Source of the DNA: Glossina fuscipes
Taxonomy: Eukaryota; Arthropoda; Insecta; Diptera; Glossinidae
DNA: 64,000 nucleotides
Direction: 5' to 3'
NCBI RefSeq assembly: GCF_014805625.2
Contig: NW_023998456.1
Coordinates: forward strand, 2,166,559-2,230,558
The stretch's first letter is position 1, and every line of letters starts with the position of its first letter. Below are positions 11,761 to 25,213 of the stretch, one piece after another. The notes under the pieces were generated by a model. The model saw nothing but the letters and a program-made list of their open reading frames with translations. It made no database searches and was not told where the DNA came from. A program made the translations under genes and the position numbers.

Positions 11761-13155
11761 TAGTTCTCACAATAAAAGCTCATCTGTCCGCTTTCTGAAC
11801 TTACAAAGCTTCGCACTGAAAGGCATAATTGGCTTTAAATTCCTTCTCTCGCCAGGTTGTGGTTAAAAATTAATGGGTCGAGTCCGATATTAGGCGAAAC
11901 GTGATAAGATCATTTTAGAAAGCGTACTATTTTTCGAAAATACTCTTCGTTTGCACAGTTATCAAGACAAGTCCGAAAGACAGTTAAGAGTTCTCTTATA
12001 CTCATCAGGAAAACGTACATAAATTAAACAGGTTGCTTATGTAAGAGTTTTTAGTTCTCTTAGCTGCATGTGCCCTTTTGCATGTCAAGTCAGTTAATTC
12101 ACTTACCCATAAATACCGAACAAGTCATCATTTTTGGATATTTTTTGAAATTTGTCTTCAAAATTGTAAATCATTAGCTAAAATAAAAAAAAAGAAAATA
12201 TTCCATAATCAACAGGAGAATTAGCAAAACATAACCAAAGAGTTTTGCATAAATAAAACGGTGCAAGTAAACATGACCTTTAATGTCATGCAGTTACGTG
12301 CAAAGCGCTGCAAATTCATTTATTTGACATACATACAACACACAATGAAAAATATATTCGATCCGTACCTGATGAGTGAGGAGGAGCTTTGTCTTTGATC
12401 TCACAACTGCAGCGAGTGGCCACACATATACACACACACTAACACACACTAGACTGCGGCCACCATTCGCTATCTCTTCCGCTTCTTTCTGACCATCAAC
12501 ATATCTTTACACGAATAGAGGCCGAGTGATTCCTCGAGTGATTGGATCACATTAAAAGAAAAACAAATGCTTGCATTAACATTTCACATACACAACTGAA
12601 GTTGGAATATTTTGGTCAAGCTGTTCCTCTTTTCCTTAGATCTAGGTTATAAGGTGACATTAGCTTTCTAATAAAGTTTGTTCAAAAGAAAAAGTGGAGC
12701 ATTTCACGACTCTCTGTAAAGTGATTTTAGTTATTTTTCAGAAAAAGCAAATAAATTGCTAGACTAACTGCTAAAAGTAGCCATTCTTCGTTTTTCCCCT
12801 CAGATTATGTTTCTATATTTAATAATTTGACGCATTCGAGTGGAAGAATCAAAAATTATGCGTATTTCCATTGCTTTTTGATTCTTAACAAATACTCGTA
12901 ATAGATTAAATTCCTCGTTTTTTTTTTTTTTTGTTATATTTACGCAAAATGATGGAATTAGACGGCGAATATTCATTTTTTGCTAGTAGAAAACGTAACA
13001 ATAACAAGAGGAACGTAATGTTTTTACAGAAGGCAGCTTAAATAAATGTTTGAAGCCATACGCAGCAAAAAAAGAAAAGAAGGGAAACCACAACCTAACA
13101 AAAATAGATAAAGATAAGGGTTTAACTTTATGAGAAGCTTTAGTTGAAAGAAACA
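11761..13155. other. Anonymous A+T-rich sequence
   Basis: No coding frame was recognised. Contains a short CA-rich run at about 12425-12450 and poly(T) at about 12918-12932. A sequence resembling a minus-strand donor (CATCAG|GTACGG) occurs near 12370 without a convincing exon. Confidence 0.35.

Positions 13156-13186
<31 letters not shown>
13156..13186. repeat. (AAAT)n microsatellite
   Basis: About seven uninterrupted TAAA units. Confidence 0.9.
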
Positions 13187-13787
13187 GAAAACTGAAAACA
13201 GTGAAAGGAAATGAAATATAAAATTTATTATATTCTGTTATACTTGTTGTCGTTGTTGTTGTTCGATATTACATGCATTCGCATGTACTTAGTTGCGATG
13301 GTAACAATAAATGTTCTTTAAGTTAAATGAAAACGAAATGCGGAGAGGGAGGACGTTTAGCACCATGGAGTGAATGGGGTAAAGGGAGTAGTGCAAGTTA
13401 TCTCTTCAAAAATATTTTCAAACAAACTATGCGACAATCTGGCAACTCTTCTCTCGCAGCTACATTCACTTTTATATACCTATGTGTGCATATAATTTTC
13501 ATGTTATTATATATTGTTCAACCCTTTCGCATTTGCACGCAATTCTACGCACTTTTATAATGAACGTACGAGCAAATACACACACACACACTCTTGTGTC
13601 TTGTAATATAATTTCACTTCTTCTCCTTCTTCTTTTTATTCCTCTTTGAGGGGAAATAGCATATTCTCGCCCAGCGTTTGCCTTATGTAACCAACTATAT
13701 ACAATTATATACTTTCGTGTTTTCGAGAGTAGACATTATTTGATGTACGCATTTTCACACCACTAATGTTTAGTCAGTTATTTAGAG

Positions 13788-13813
<26 letters not shown>
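13788..13813. repeat. (TA)n microsatellite
   Basis: Thirteen or so AT dinucleotides, followed by an interrupted 'acatgtatatacat' segment. Confidence 0.9.
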
Positions 13814-13820
<7 letters not shown>

Positions 13821-16253
13821 ATACATTTTTTTTGCAAAAAAATAAAGACTTTTTGAAAGGGTTGTCTGAAGTAATTTAATGAAAATTGATGATTTACGTC
13901 TATGCGTGTTAGCAACACTGAAGGGCTCCATTTTGTCTTTTTCTCTCTCTCCTAATGGGTAAGAAGTTTTTGTTTGCTGGCAAACACACTTGTTATCTGC
14001 CCAGAATTCTATCATTAATTTTGATTTATTTTCTTTCTAGAAAAATGTATTTAATTTTATTGAATAAATAACTTCAGTATCTTCAGTAGAGGGAAAAGTC
14101 ATCCCCACAGCGATTTAATCTTAGATTCGTTCAGTGTTAAAGCCAATCACGTGTTGGATTACGTACAGGTTAGATCGACGTATGATCAGTGCGAATACCG
14201 AAATCGGTATAGACTGGTCTACCTCTCTATTCCTGTGTCTGAATAATTATTGCCTCGAAGCTGTGTTCAAGAAAAACAATGATATCGAATAAAGTTTTTT
14301 TCCATAAGAATATTCGTATACTCGAGAATAATGGTTATATGGGCACGGCAATTAAATGCCTACAATAGAAGAGTAAAGTTCTCTTCAACTCTGCAAGAGT
14401 GCTTGAAAGTAACCGAAGGAACATCTTTACGAACTAATTTTTCGCTGGGGAGACTGGGGAACAGAAACTATTTGCCTGTCTGTGGTAAAATTGTTGATTA
14501 GCTTAGCAGAATATTATATAATGGCTGGCCATTTGATTGTATGTATGTACAGCTGTGTAAGGCAACAACGCGTAACGGAAGCTTCTTCAACTTACACTGC
14601 AACTTTAATTTTTTCCTTCAATTATAACTACTCCGAACGAGCTCTTTTCACTGTGATTCAACACTAGCATTTTCTTTTTAGACCTTAATCTAAAAAACTG
14701 CTTAGAAGCTCCTAATTGTTCTGAGAAAGTTCTTTCGACTATGTACGAGCGTTATTTCAGACATTAGCCTAAAGAGCTGCTCAAGGGTCGATTATAAGTC
14801 TGAAAGGGGCTTGCTTTTGATTGCCGATTTTTAGTAACTCTCTTATTTTCCTACCACGTATTAGAAAATATCCATTCGAAATAGTTTGAATAAGAATCTG
14901 ACAATCCGCTAGGATTTTAAAATCTCTTTCAACACTGAAATTAATTCCAAATCAATTCAAGGTAAGATCTTTTAAGTATTTAACGCCCGTCGCCATATCC
15001 TGGAATAGCTCTCAAACAGTTCTTAGGTATAAAACTTTATGAAAGTCGGAGCTTTAATTAGTTTCTTGCATTCCAACTCAACAAAACAGTATTAATTGCT
15101 CAACGAGAGTTCAACTTATTACCAAATATTTACATTGTTCTAAACTAAAAAACTTAATTTAATATGCAATTCGTGAAGATGCTCTCAAAGAAGCTGCAAA
15201 GTAGATATTAAGTCGACAAAAAAATGAAACTGCAATATTAAAATGTTGGTCTCCCCTGAGATGACATCATATCCACAAATTTTTGATTATTTCTTTCAAA
15301 GTTAACTCCCTTACCTAAGCGTATTACTTAATACAGCTGGGCTTCCTCCCGAGTTTCTTCTACTATCTGCTTCTTTTCTACATTGAAATATCATCTTAAC
15401 TGATAGATTTTTTTCTTTATTTTTTTTTTTTTTTATATAAGCATGGATACTGTGCGTATACGTGTGTGTGCGTGTGCTCTATATGAAGGCAATAGCAAAG
15501 AAGTAAATGAAAAAAATTATAATAAGATGTTGTGTAAAACTTGAGTTAAATCCTTTATGAGTGTTGTTGTTCATGTTTCTTGACGGTAAACGTTTGATAT
15601 AACAAGAAAAGGGTCGCCGCGCGTAAATATCTGCATAGAACATGCTTAGCATCCTCGCAACATCTTATTGGGGACGAAGCGTTATAATGGGGAAAAATGT
15701 ATGAAGAGTATACGCTAACTCTTGTCTATTCTATATATTCTATATTCTATTCTCGGTGAGAGCTCGATGGTGAGTAAAGGTTAAATATTGGAGGGTAAAT
15801 ATTTATGATAAGCGTGTTACATACGCTATTGCTTAACTAAACTTAAAAAGCAGATAAGATAAACATATACCAATGCATATGTTTCTCACATTCTGGCTCA
15901 GATATTAATAACAATGGCTGGCTGACTCACTGAAGGACTGACTAACCACTAGAAAACACCACCTCCCCCTTTGCATGTTTATGCGACTCTTAGAGATGCG
16001 CTCAGCAACAAACTTGTGTTAGTTAACGTGGAAGAAACAAAAATGTCTGTAATAAATTGGATTAGTTCAAGATTGGCAGCCATTTTCGTTTTCAGTTTAT
16101 TTAAAATGTGTATATTTGATTAAAAGTTAACGCACTCACCAAAAATTTTATATATCGTCCGTCGTGCTGTCAATATCTCAACATATAAACTTACGTGCAC
16201 TCGTATGCATATATTTTTCACTTCTTTTTTCATCGGTTTCGTGATGATCACGT
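13814..16253. other. Anonymous sequence with a diverged 79-base tandem duplication
   Basis: No gene is recognised. At 14677-14729 and 14756-14806 two related units occur ('tttagaccttaatctaaaaa...' and 'ttcagacattagcctaaaga...', each ending in a ctgagaaag / ctgaaag motif). Short open frames at 14.3-14.7 kb have no recognisable similarity. Confidence 0.35.
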
Positions 16254-16281
16254 ATGTGTGTGTGCGTGCGTGTGTGTGTGT
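16254..16281. repeat. (GT)n microsatellite, interrupted
   Basis: Alternating GT with two C interruptions. Confidence 0.85.
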
Positions 16282-17239
16282 ATTATTTTTTATGTTTTTG
16301 TTTTTTATTTCTGTTAATATGCAAATTTCCTTTTGATTTCGATTTTTTGTTATTTCATTGCTCTACGAATTCATATGCAGCTGCCTTTTATGTGAATGTG
16401 ACGCTGATGCGTGACATATTAAATTCTTTTAAATTAATGATTTGCTACAAATTATTTTTTCTGTTTTTTTCTTGCAGCTTCTGATTATGCAAATGAGTTA
16501 AAAGTGTAAAAAGAGAAAAATAGATTTGAATGCTTACATATGTTAAATAAAGACATGAGTTTAGAAAGCCCTAGGAGAAAGTATGGGTTTCGAATGCACG
16601 CACATAAATATAAAATCTTGTCTACCAATCATATGGAATTTAGTATGGTGCAGTCGAAACGTTTTTCAATAGTATTCCAGTTCCCATTTCGACATATTTC
16701 TTTTTAACCTATGCATACGTAGTGTGCTTATTAAGAAAACCAAAGATTTTTTCTTGTATTGATTGGACACGATCATTTCACACAGTTCCCCATGCCAAGG
16801 CCACGCTAACCGAATGCACAAATTATAGTAAATCCCGAAACCAGGCCAAGATTTGGCCGACACATTCTATATCGTAGTGTTTCAACCGGCCACCAATTAG
16901 AGAGAATTCAATCAAAAATGTTTCTTTCTACCTTCCAGTTCATAATCATAGGAGAAACTATGACCAAAATTTTATAGAAAGCAAAAAATTAAAAGCCCGC
17001 GTCGAAACAAAATTCGAAAGATTTAAATCAGAACCAAACAAAAATGAATAGAAAACGGGAGAAACGAAATGTACAATAAACCTAATGTTCAATCGAAAAC
17101 GCATAAGACTAATTCTTTTCTAAAAGACAAGTGAAAACATTATAGCCGAGCTAGGACGACAATGAAATACCCTACAACACATTCTCTAACACAATCCTTA
17201 TCCTTATCATAGAACCAATAATTATACCCTGTTTTCATA
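16282..17239. other. Anonymous sequence
   Basis: A 65-codon minus-strand frame at 16666-16863 is not recognisable. Nothing else was seen. Confidence 0.35.
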
Positions 17240-18115
17240 TCAACTTACTATTAGGGAAATGTTTATTAAATATTTGTCTCTTTTGTAAATACTTTCCGAA
17301 GCAATGACTGTACCCAAGAGGTTCAAAAATTGAGGTACAAGTTCAAAATTCAGCACAGTCAATTTTTTGTACCAAGCTACTATTACGGACCAGTTTTCAT
17401 CAAAACAATAAAAGTTGAACCTTTCTGCCTTAGAAAGCAAAAAGCAATTGTGAAAATCCTTATAAAGGGAAGGATCCAAAAAATACGCAGAGATGCTACA
17501 AATTTGGTACAGTTACTTCTTTTTATCTTACAATTACGATCCGATTTTCATTATGTTCTGATTTTCATCATGGAGCATTGAAAATTAGACTTTGTGGCAT
17601 ATGAGCCTCAATTTTCGCTATATCAAAGGGGGTACAAAAAATTGCCCAAGCCGGTCCAAAGTTTTACCGAGAAGTTTTAAAAATTGCAGTTTTTTCCGTA
17701 GGACGACTTTTCAAAACAGGGCGTGGTTGAAAACCATTTTCAACAGCATTCATCCTTGCACCAAAACACGTCGAGATACGAAATTTCATCAAAATACCTC
17801 AATAAGTGCGATCTGTAGGTTGAGCACAAGAAAACATGATAAACGAACAGACAGACAGACAAGATTAGACCGATGCAAAGCCGATTCTGAATGAATCGGT
17901 ATAATAATAGGCCTGAGGGATGAAGCCAAGAAAACAAGCCGAAAAGACAGGCAAGTTTAGATTCATTCAGAAAGGGGTTTTGAAATTGATTTTGAATCTT
18001 TCAGTATAATAAAAGATGCATCTACCTCAAGTCCGTCTGGGTATTGCATACTTGCGCACAAACTTAATATACCCTTGCACCCCAAGTGGTATAGAGTACA
18101 AAAAGAAGGAAAAAC
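17240..18115 (+). repeat. Dispersed repeat family A, longest copy, with duplicated tail
   Basis: This is the best reference copy. In order: 'ggatccaaaaaatacgcag', 'aaatttggtacagttacttc', 'tttgtggcatatgagcctc', 'ggtacaaaaaattgcccaag', 'ccattttcaacagcattcat', 'ccaaaacacgtcgagatacg', 'aaaatacctcaataagtgcg', then 'acagacagacagacaagatt'. The 'gattctgaatgaatcggtataata' type block occurs at about 17882. A second tail begins near 17935 and ends 'tcaagtccgtctgggtattg', 'gcgcacaaacttaatata' and 'agtggtatagagtac'. No coding potential is visible. Confidence 0.65.
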
Positions 18116-21100
18116 TGATTTTTCAATACTTGGTACTGGTGGATGAAGGCAGGGCCGTATTCCATATTTTTCCAGAATGCTTCTGAAGGACTCTTCGACT
18201 GCAATTTACGGGTTTTTCCCCATTCTACACACATCGAAAGGTAGAACTAAACCAAGAACGCAAACAGGATCGAGAGTAAGACTAATTGTTCTCCGAAAAA
18301 TAATAAATTTGAAGGAAGTAAGATTAAGCGCCGTCTAAGAAACCTAAACGACTTAACGCGATAAGCAAAAATTAGTATAAACAAAAGCGAATAGCGAAAT
18401 TATATAGGGGCAGGAACGAATCACTCACATTCATTATTATGCATCCATTATAAAAAAAGAAAAAACAAATTAAAATTTCAATACTGTATATAGAAGGAAG
18501 AGGAAAGAGGCGATTTTTTCTATATTTTCCCACTGAAGCTTTCTTCCGGGTGCTGCAAATCCCTATTTTACGTTGGAGGGTACAGAAACTCTCAAAGATG
18601 AACTGCCATAAATCTATTGAAATTGTTTTAAACTTGGTCTTAAAAGATATAAAAATTCAATCTGTGGGATGAAATCTTCTTTTAGGCGGACTTGGACTCG
18701 CGTCTGGGATCGATTGCCACATAGTTAAAATAATCAGAAAACAGATTTTTTTCAAAAGAGTAAACACTAACGAGAACTCACAGTAATAAAACCATTTGGG
18801 AAGTTTGTATATTAGCATAGGTGACAAAAATATGAAATGAAGGAAAAGGTTTAAAAAAGAGATTAGTTATACTTAATCTTGGATCTCACTGAGCGTATCC
18901 TTACCTGATGAGCGGCAAAGACGAAAGCTCGAAAGGTGAATGATCGTTCAATTCAAAAACTCATAGGAACATCTGCCGTATTGTGCCGCTTCGCTTCTTT
19001 TTCTTCACATTTAATCACAAAACACGCACGGTAGAGGGGAAGACAAGCAAACAAGTAACGCAAAATACTTCAAAATAGAAAAATAATAATAAAACTAATT
19101 TGCATATGAGTACATGCAAGACAACATATGCTTATATGCGTATGGTTACCTGATTAAACATATCAGTGTTGATATGCTCGATCATTCATATGTATAGGGG
19201 ATGCTGTGGATGAAAAGACAACTGACTGCATTGAAAAAACAACATTTATAAGAAAATTAATCTTTAAAATTTTTCAATTGGTAAGACAAAAAGAAACATT
19301 TTGCTTAAAAAAACATCCATTGCATCTATCCACAAAATTTTGCATAATTTATTTATGATAATAAGAAAAGCTCTAAACAAAAATTTTCGAAATGAGAAAA
19401 CATAACCAGTGAACGCATACAAAATGTGTGCATTTATTTTTCATTTGCATGAATTTTTTATTAGCATTCATTTGGTGGCTTTTCGCTCAACACATAGAAA
19501 GACAGCAGAGCTACTCCTTTGGAAAATGCAACACAAAGCTACTTAACGTTTACTCTACGTTATTCTACTATTTTTTTATTTTTTTTGGTTGTTTTCTTAG
19601 TTTCCTTGTTTCAGTTAGAAGACAAAAAAAAACGAAAGAAAACACCAAAAAACGAAAACGAAATTCAGTGCATTGTGTGCTTAATGCAAACTAAAGACAG
19701 CATCACCAGTAGTAGTAGTCGAAAAGCATCGACTTTTACAGAAAATTTAATATACATCTATACATATTGTCGATGTATGCAACTTTGTTGTGTATGCTTA
19801 GTCAGTTAAAGTAGATAGTGAGTCGCTGTTAGCCGGTGAAGGATGCAGCAGTCATTGGTTATTTAACAAACACTAACATGTCTGTCTGTCTTGTGCGGCA
19901 GGCAGCAAGTGTCGCAGTCACATTTTAGTTCATTTTAGTATTTTTGGAATTTTATCTTAAAAATCAAGCGGAAAAAATGTTCATTTGCTATAGAAACGTA
20001 CATTACACAAGTGGATGATACATACATATAGTTATACGTACATATTAAGAGTAATAAGGATTTATTTAAATGGCTGATTACGAGATGTGGGTGGCTTTTT
20101 AATATTTTTAAATACAACCGCTAGTTGCAGGGCTTATCAAAGTTCTTAAGGAAATGTTTCCTGCCATTTACACACAAAAAAAAAAGGAGAAAAATATAAT
20201 GTAATTAAAAATATTTCAAAATAAATTTGATGCATTTTTTTTTTTAATAATTTTTGAAAAAGTTTCCAAAGAGATACATCCCCAAATTTCCTTATTTCCT
20301 AGAGAACAATGCTTTTTGGCAGGACAAGCTAAAGAGCAGTTTTCAAAATGTCGCTCTCTGAGCAGACAATTGCATCAAAGAAGACCTCTTTTAAAGAATT
20401 TGGATTAAATGGTGAAGATGAACTAAAGACCTTTGGGAAAAATCAAAAATTCTCGTTAGTTTTTGATCAAACCAGATCGTCTTACGTGTTTATATCTTTA
20501 AGATTAGTGTGTGCAGTTCCTACAGTTTTTCGGTTACTTTGAAGGACATATACTACATATTATGCTACACCACACTACGGCGTACGATATTTAAACGAAT
20601 CCCTTCTTTTCGTATACACTGTTTTTTATTTATAGTAAAGAATATCAATGACTTTCTTATATATTTATCGTGAATAAGTTAGTGTTAATTCTCCAATTAA
20701 AAACGGACCGATGCAATCTTTCAGTCAGTCTTTCGGCTTAAACTTGCGGTAAAAAAATACAATTTTCCTCACAAATGAGATTGATCCCGGCATTGTGCGG
20801 TGTCCTAACCTATTTTCTGTGAGATGCAGTAGCTTGTTCGCCATAAGAAAAATTTTGATGGCGTAGCCTTTATCTAAACAGAAACTAAGCCGATATCTTT
20901 ACGTGCTGCATACATATCTCCAATCGAATAATTCCGTTATTGTGATTATAAAAATTGATGTCTTGGCCTTCTTTAACCATTACAACTTCTGTGGAAGTCT
21001 GCAACAAAGCTCCTTATAATCTGTGATTTGTTAATGTGATTCAAAGTCATACTGGCGAGCATAGACCACGTTCATAGTTCGAGCGTCAAAATTTTATTTT

Positions 21101-22676
21101 CAAAAGCTTGAAACTATTTAATAGATTGTTTTCCAATTCATAATACTGGCTGAGGTTAGGGACTCAGGTCGTAGGTCGTCAATCTATGTGGAAGGTTACG
21201 AAGTTCCTGCGAAACTAATATGACTTCATTTTCGTTCATATTGAACAAAGGTAAATAATTTTAATGAAAAATCAATTTTATTGAGAAAACAATTTTTTCG
21301 AATAATTTGAGATTCATTCAAAGCAACAAGCTGATCGGTTTTTCACAACAATAAAGAGGAATAAAGCGTTGAGTCGATTATGCAGTTAGCTGACATTGAA
21401 AACACTAATCCCGACGTTAATTTGTTTCATTCACACCTTAAAGCTCTAACATAAAATTCCTCTTACTGCCGCCTTGTATTTTTGATATTTTCCATAAACG
21501 ATTTCAAGTTGAAGATCTTTTGCTAAACAGAAAACCTATCAGAAATATGTAAGCAGAGATGAGCGTAAGCAGAGCTGAGAGATAACAAGATCGATGCTAT
21601 TTTTTGTTTTTTTTTTTTTGTTTTGTTTTTGAGACTGCACTGATGACGATTATGATGAGATGTGAAAAATGTGTTGTGTTGTGGTGCAGTGAAATCATGA
21701 AAATTATGACGATAGCGTGAAAGATATGAGGATGATGTATACAAACACTTTGTTATTTAAACTAATCTGATGATCATAATAATGATGCTGGGACGCGATA
21801 GGTGCTATATTGGCAACAACAGCATATCCGAGACGAGAGATTCGCCAATAGCTGCCAAAGTGTTTATTATAGCAAATATACCTTAAAGGATCACAACAGC
21901 CACATCGAACTGAATCACTTGTTGTTTGTGGCATATTATGGTTAAGACTCTATTAACCTCTCTGATTTAGTGATAACGATCGAGCATTACAATAAAGTGG
22001 CTACTTATCCGCCAACCATTTATTATAGCGGATTTTTTACCATCAATTTTTTATTTTGTTTTTGTTTTCGTTTTACTTCGTTTTTTTTTTTTTTTTTATT
22101 TAAAAATTACGTTAATCATATATATGTGAAAAATCGCATTTTCTTCTTGTTTTCCTGTACATTTTACTTTACTTTTTTCACTTTAATAATAATAATAATA
22201 GACTATATAATATGTTGTGCTGTATGTCGGCCGCATATAACATATGATTTGGTTTTAAGCCGACGATAATATGAACAACAACAAAAAAATTCTAAAAACA
22301 TTTTTCCAATTTATTTTTGTAACGATTTCCTAGTATGTGCCCAATTTCCTATATAGCTAAGATAACTATTCTCATATACATATTCTCGTACATATATAGA
22401 CGGATAAATTATGATGTTTAAAAAACTTTTTTAAAGTTTCTCAGTCAGGCCGTTATGTTAAAGTATATGAGTAAGGCTTCAGCATTTTTTTACATTATAT
22501 CGAAAATGCTTTCTTCTTACTTTACCTAAACGCAAGTATGACAAGATCGCGTGCCTTAAGCAATTCATTTCTTTCATTCATTTCGTTCAATTCTTCTTCA
22601 TTTTCCTAAGCTAAATGAAAGGGGTGTTTACAAATTTAAAAGGTGCAGACGTCACTTAAAGTCACTAAAAGAAAAC
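18116..22676. other. Anonymous A+T-rich sequence, possibly intronic
   Basis: No recognisable exon. A minus-strand CATCAG|GTAAGG donor-like site near 18903 has stops in all frames upstream and at best could end a noncoding exon. (TAA)n of about five units occurs near 22184-22200. Poly(T) runs occur near 21607 and 22080. Confidence 0.35.
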
Positions 22677-22702
22677 AAAAAAAAAAAAAAAAAAAAAAAA
22701 AA
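22677..22702. repeat. Poly(A) tract
   Basis: Uninterrupted run of about 26 A followed by purine-rich sequence. It could be the tail of an old retrotransposed sequence, but nothing upstream is recognisable. Confidence 0.85.
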
Positions 22703-24088
22703 GGAAGAAAGAAAAGAAATCGAGCAGAAGTAACGAGTAAATTTTTGGTATGAATCGGCGTATTATTAATAGGACATTATCTACAGCACATGAGTTCGGT
22801 AAATATGCACACTGAGTTCATTTAGGCTTGCATATGCGTACAGTTTATAACAAAATAGTTGTGAATTTTCTGATTAAGAGAGAGATGTTCATCTTTACAT
22901 TCAGCTAAATCTAGTAGAACTCAATTATGTCTTCCCTACTAAAAAAGATAAATTATCTCAAATATTCAGTTTCTTTCAGGCAAACTTTTAAGCTCGTGAG
23001 CCTTGGGGTTTTTGGGGTACAGAATTTTATAATTGGAAAGATGATCAGCGGATGTCTAAGCGTTCGAGTCCTATACCAAAAGCTTACCAAAGCTTACAAA
23101 GCAACCAAAATGGACAAAGCAATATCATCCAGATTAAAGAATCGAACTTTATGCATCTCGAACTACCGCCTACCATTGTCGGTCGGCTCCTCAATGGGAA
23201 TTTGTCTTACGGATTTAGTTTTATAGTCAGTGATGTGTCGTTCGGCAGACGGTTCGATCCAGAAGGAGAAGAAAGCTTATTCAGCTTATTTCCTCTAGAC
23301 ATCTGTTCGACGTTGAATTGACCTTGAAAACCGATTAATTGCTCACATTCGAATCATCCTCGTGCTATTTTATTTCAGTATCTGCTTGTAAAACATGTAT
23401 GTTTAGAAAAAATTTTAGCAACACTTATAGTAGATTACACCTACAATTAAATGTAAGACCAAAAGAAGTCTTACGACTTTGGTCTTTACAAGTTTCTGCT
23501 GTCAATATTGAACGCACAAGTTCCTTTAAAGTTAAATCCATGAAGCATAATGTAAAGACAGCATTTACTTGGCGGTATTTTCTAAAGGAGGAGAGGATTT
23601 ATTGTAACACACTAAACACGGCCAATGTACTTCGGAAAGGTTCAAAAAATATCATAAGAAATTGTTGGCATAAAAATGCTTGCATTTGTTTTGTCAATGA
23701 CTGTACATGCATTTCTATAATATATTGCAAAAAGTTTTTATGACAAATTCCAACTGTAACCGCATACACATGATAAGTAAAAAAATCTAGGCCGTCGTTA
23801 TTCATGTGGCACACACAAAAATTTATTCAAAGACATATAGTTCAAGTTAAGAAATAAAAACCTCAACGTTAATATATGGTTTCGTAAGTTAAAGAAATTG
23901 TAACAACAACAACAACCTCAAAAATTTATCATATGTAGTTAAAAAACATTAGATCATAAGAAATAAAACAGCGCTTATCAGTAATGAAGTGAATTAGGAA
24001 TTAAGAAAGAAAAATAAGATCAAATCGCCATTAAAAGAGCAAAATGACGAAGCGAACAAAGTAAGAAGGAAAGGTCTAGTTCACTCAC
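22703..24088. other. Anonymous sequence with three longer chance frames
   Basis: Plus-strand open frames at 22927-23226, 23052-23321 and 23339-23743 (134 codons) are longer than most in the window. None shows a recognisable domain, signal peptide or splice structure. I do not call genes here. Confidence 0.3.
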
Positions 24089-24123
24089 CTCCAGTTAGAA
24101 ATTGAAGAATTATTTTCTTGATA
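24089..24123 (-). other. Candidate 35-base internal exon
   Basis: On the minus strand an acceptor-like 'ctgctcatttacag' precedes a 35-base segment that ends CTGGAG|GTGAGTG, a good donor match. Two of three frames are open (YQENNSSISNWR or IKKIILQFLTG). No flanking exon that would fix the frame is identified. It could belong to the same minus-strand gene as the exon candidate at 57.3 kb, but that is speculation. Confidence 0.2.
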
Positions 24124-24897
24124 CTGTAAATGAGCAGAATAGATTTATCTCCACAACAAAAGGAAATTAATCAAAATTCGCTCATCTAGTCGCTATGATG
24201 GGTTGATTGTTAAGATTCAGTGTCATTTGCTTCCTGCATTTCTTACCACAAGTAGGGGTTTAATTAAAAGTTTAAGCTAAAATTTTGGTTGAAAATTGGG
24301 GATTGGATCAAGATCTTGGAAATTGTTTTTTTATTTTTTTATGGCCGTCAAAAATTTGTTCAACAAATGTTCATCGATATTTAACGGTCTTCCGCAGGAA
24401 CGCCAAAATTACAAAACTTTGAAAGATATGGGGAAATCCCCATTCGTAATGGGTAAGTGGAAAGGTGTAATAGTTTCTGCATTTAGTGAGTAATAAGGGC
24501 AGTGAACATGTTTACATACATATAAACGGCATTGCAAGCACGTTAAAAGTTAGAAACATGTAAACAAACCAAGTCTCCACATAGTTATTACAAAAGTTAA
24601 GTTTTAATAAACTTAAATAAAATTAATTATTATAAGGTGCAGTCGTGCGCTTGGAATGTCGAAGGGAAGCAACTTTAAGACTTGTTTTTTTTTCTCCTTC
24701 CTACCAGCCACATATCGACAGAAGTGCATTATTCGATATTCCAAAGGAGCTTTTATCGATTGATTTGGAGAATATTACTTAAATTTATAAAAGATATCCG
24801 AATGCAAGTATTGCGCGTAATAATATGAATGCGTAATAACATGAACAAGAAGTCACAACGAGCCTATTACGAACGTAAGTTAATTTGCAGAAATAAC

Positions 24898-24920
24898 TGC
24901 GGGCGCCTGAGAAGCCCGCA
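24898..24920. other. Isolated G+C-rich hairpin
   Basis: TGCGGGC and GCCCGCA form a perfect seven-base-pair stem around a nine-base loop in otherwise A+T-rich DNA. It is short and may be chance; no precursor-length stem surrounds it. Confidence 0.3.
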
Positions 24921-25056
24921 TGCAACGTTTATTCTGAAAAGGAAAAAGTTTTCATAAATTGTAACAATTGTTGAGAAGGCCGATCAGCAATATTCATTCA
25001 AAAAATGATGCAACTGCCTTGCTGATTTCTCAGAATTGAGGAGAAATAGAATTAAT

Positions 25057-25213
25057 GAGAGCACAATTCTTCTCACAGATAAGAAATATGCTTGCGAAGA
25101 CGTATCTCTTTCGATGATCAACTGTTGCCTAAATACGAGAGCAGAATTCTTCTGACAGATAAGAAGTGTGTGAAGCGATAGTTTTTTTCAGTAATCAATT
25201 ATTGCCCAAATAG
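25057..25213. repeat. Tandem duplication, unit about 80 bases
   Basis: Unit 1 starts 'gagagcacaattcttctcac' at 25057 and unit 2 starts 'gagagcagaattcttctgac' at 25137. Both continue 'agataagaa', reach 'caactgttgcc' or 'caattattgcc', and end 'aaata'. Divergence suggests an old duplication. No coding role is apparent. Confidence 0.6.

Noticed and set aside
16129..16180. Possible 27-base exon between 'attgacag' and GGTGAGTG on the minus strand
   Set aside because: The acceptor has a poor pyrimidine tract and the segment shows no supporting context.
18880..19000. Minus-strand CAG|GTAAGG donor as the end of a coding exon
   Set aside because: Short frames upstream are closed by stops within about 20 codons; at most a noncoding exon, and nothing else supports it.
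22927..23743. Three longer plus-strand frames in succession
   Set aside because: Frames are mutually inconsistent, no family was recognised, and no conserved residues stood out; not called as a gene.
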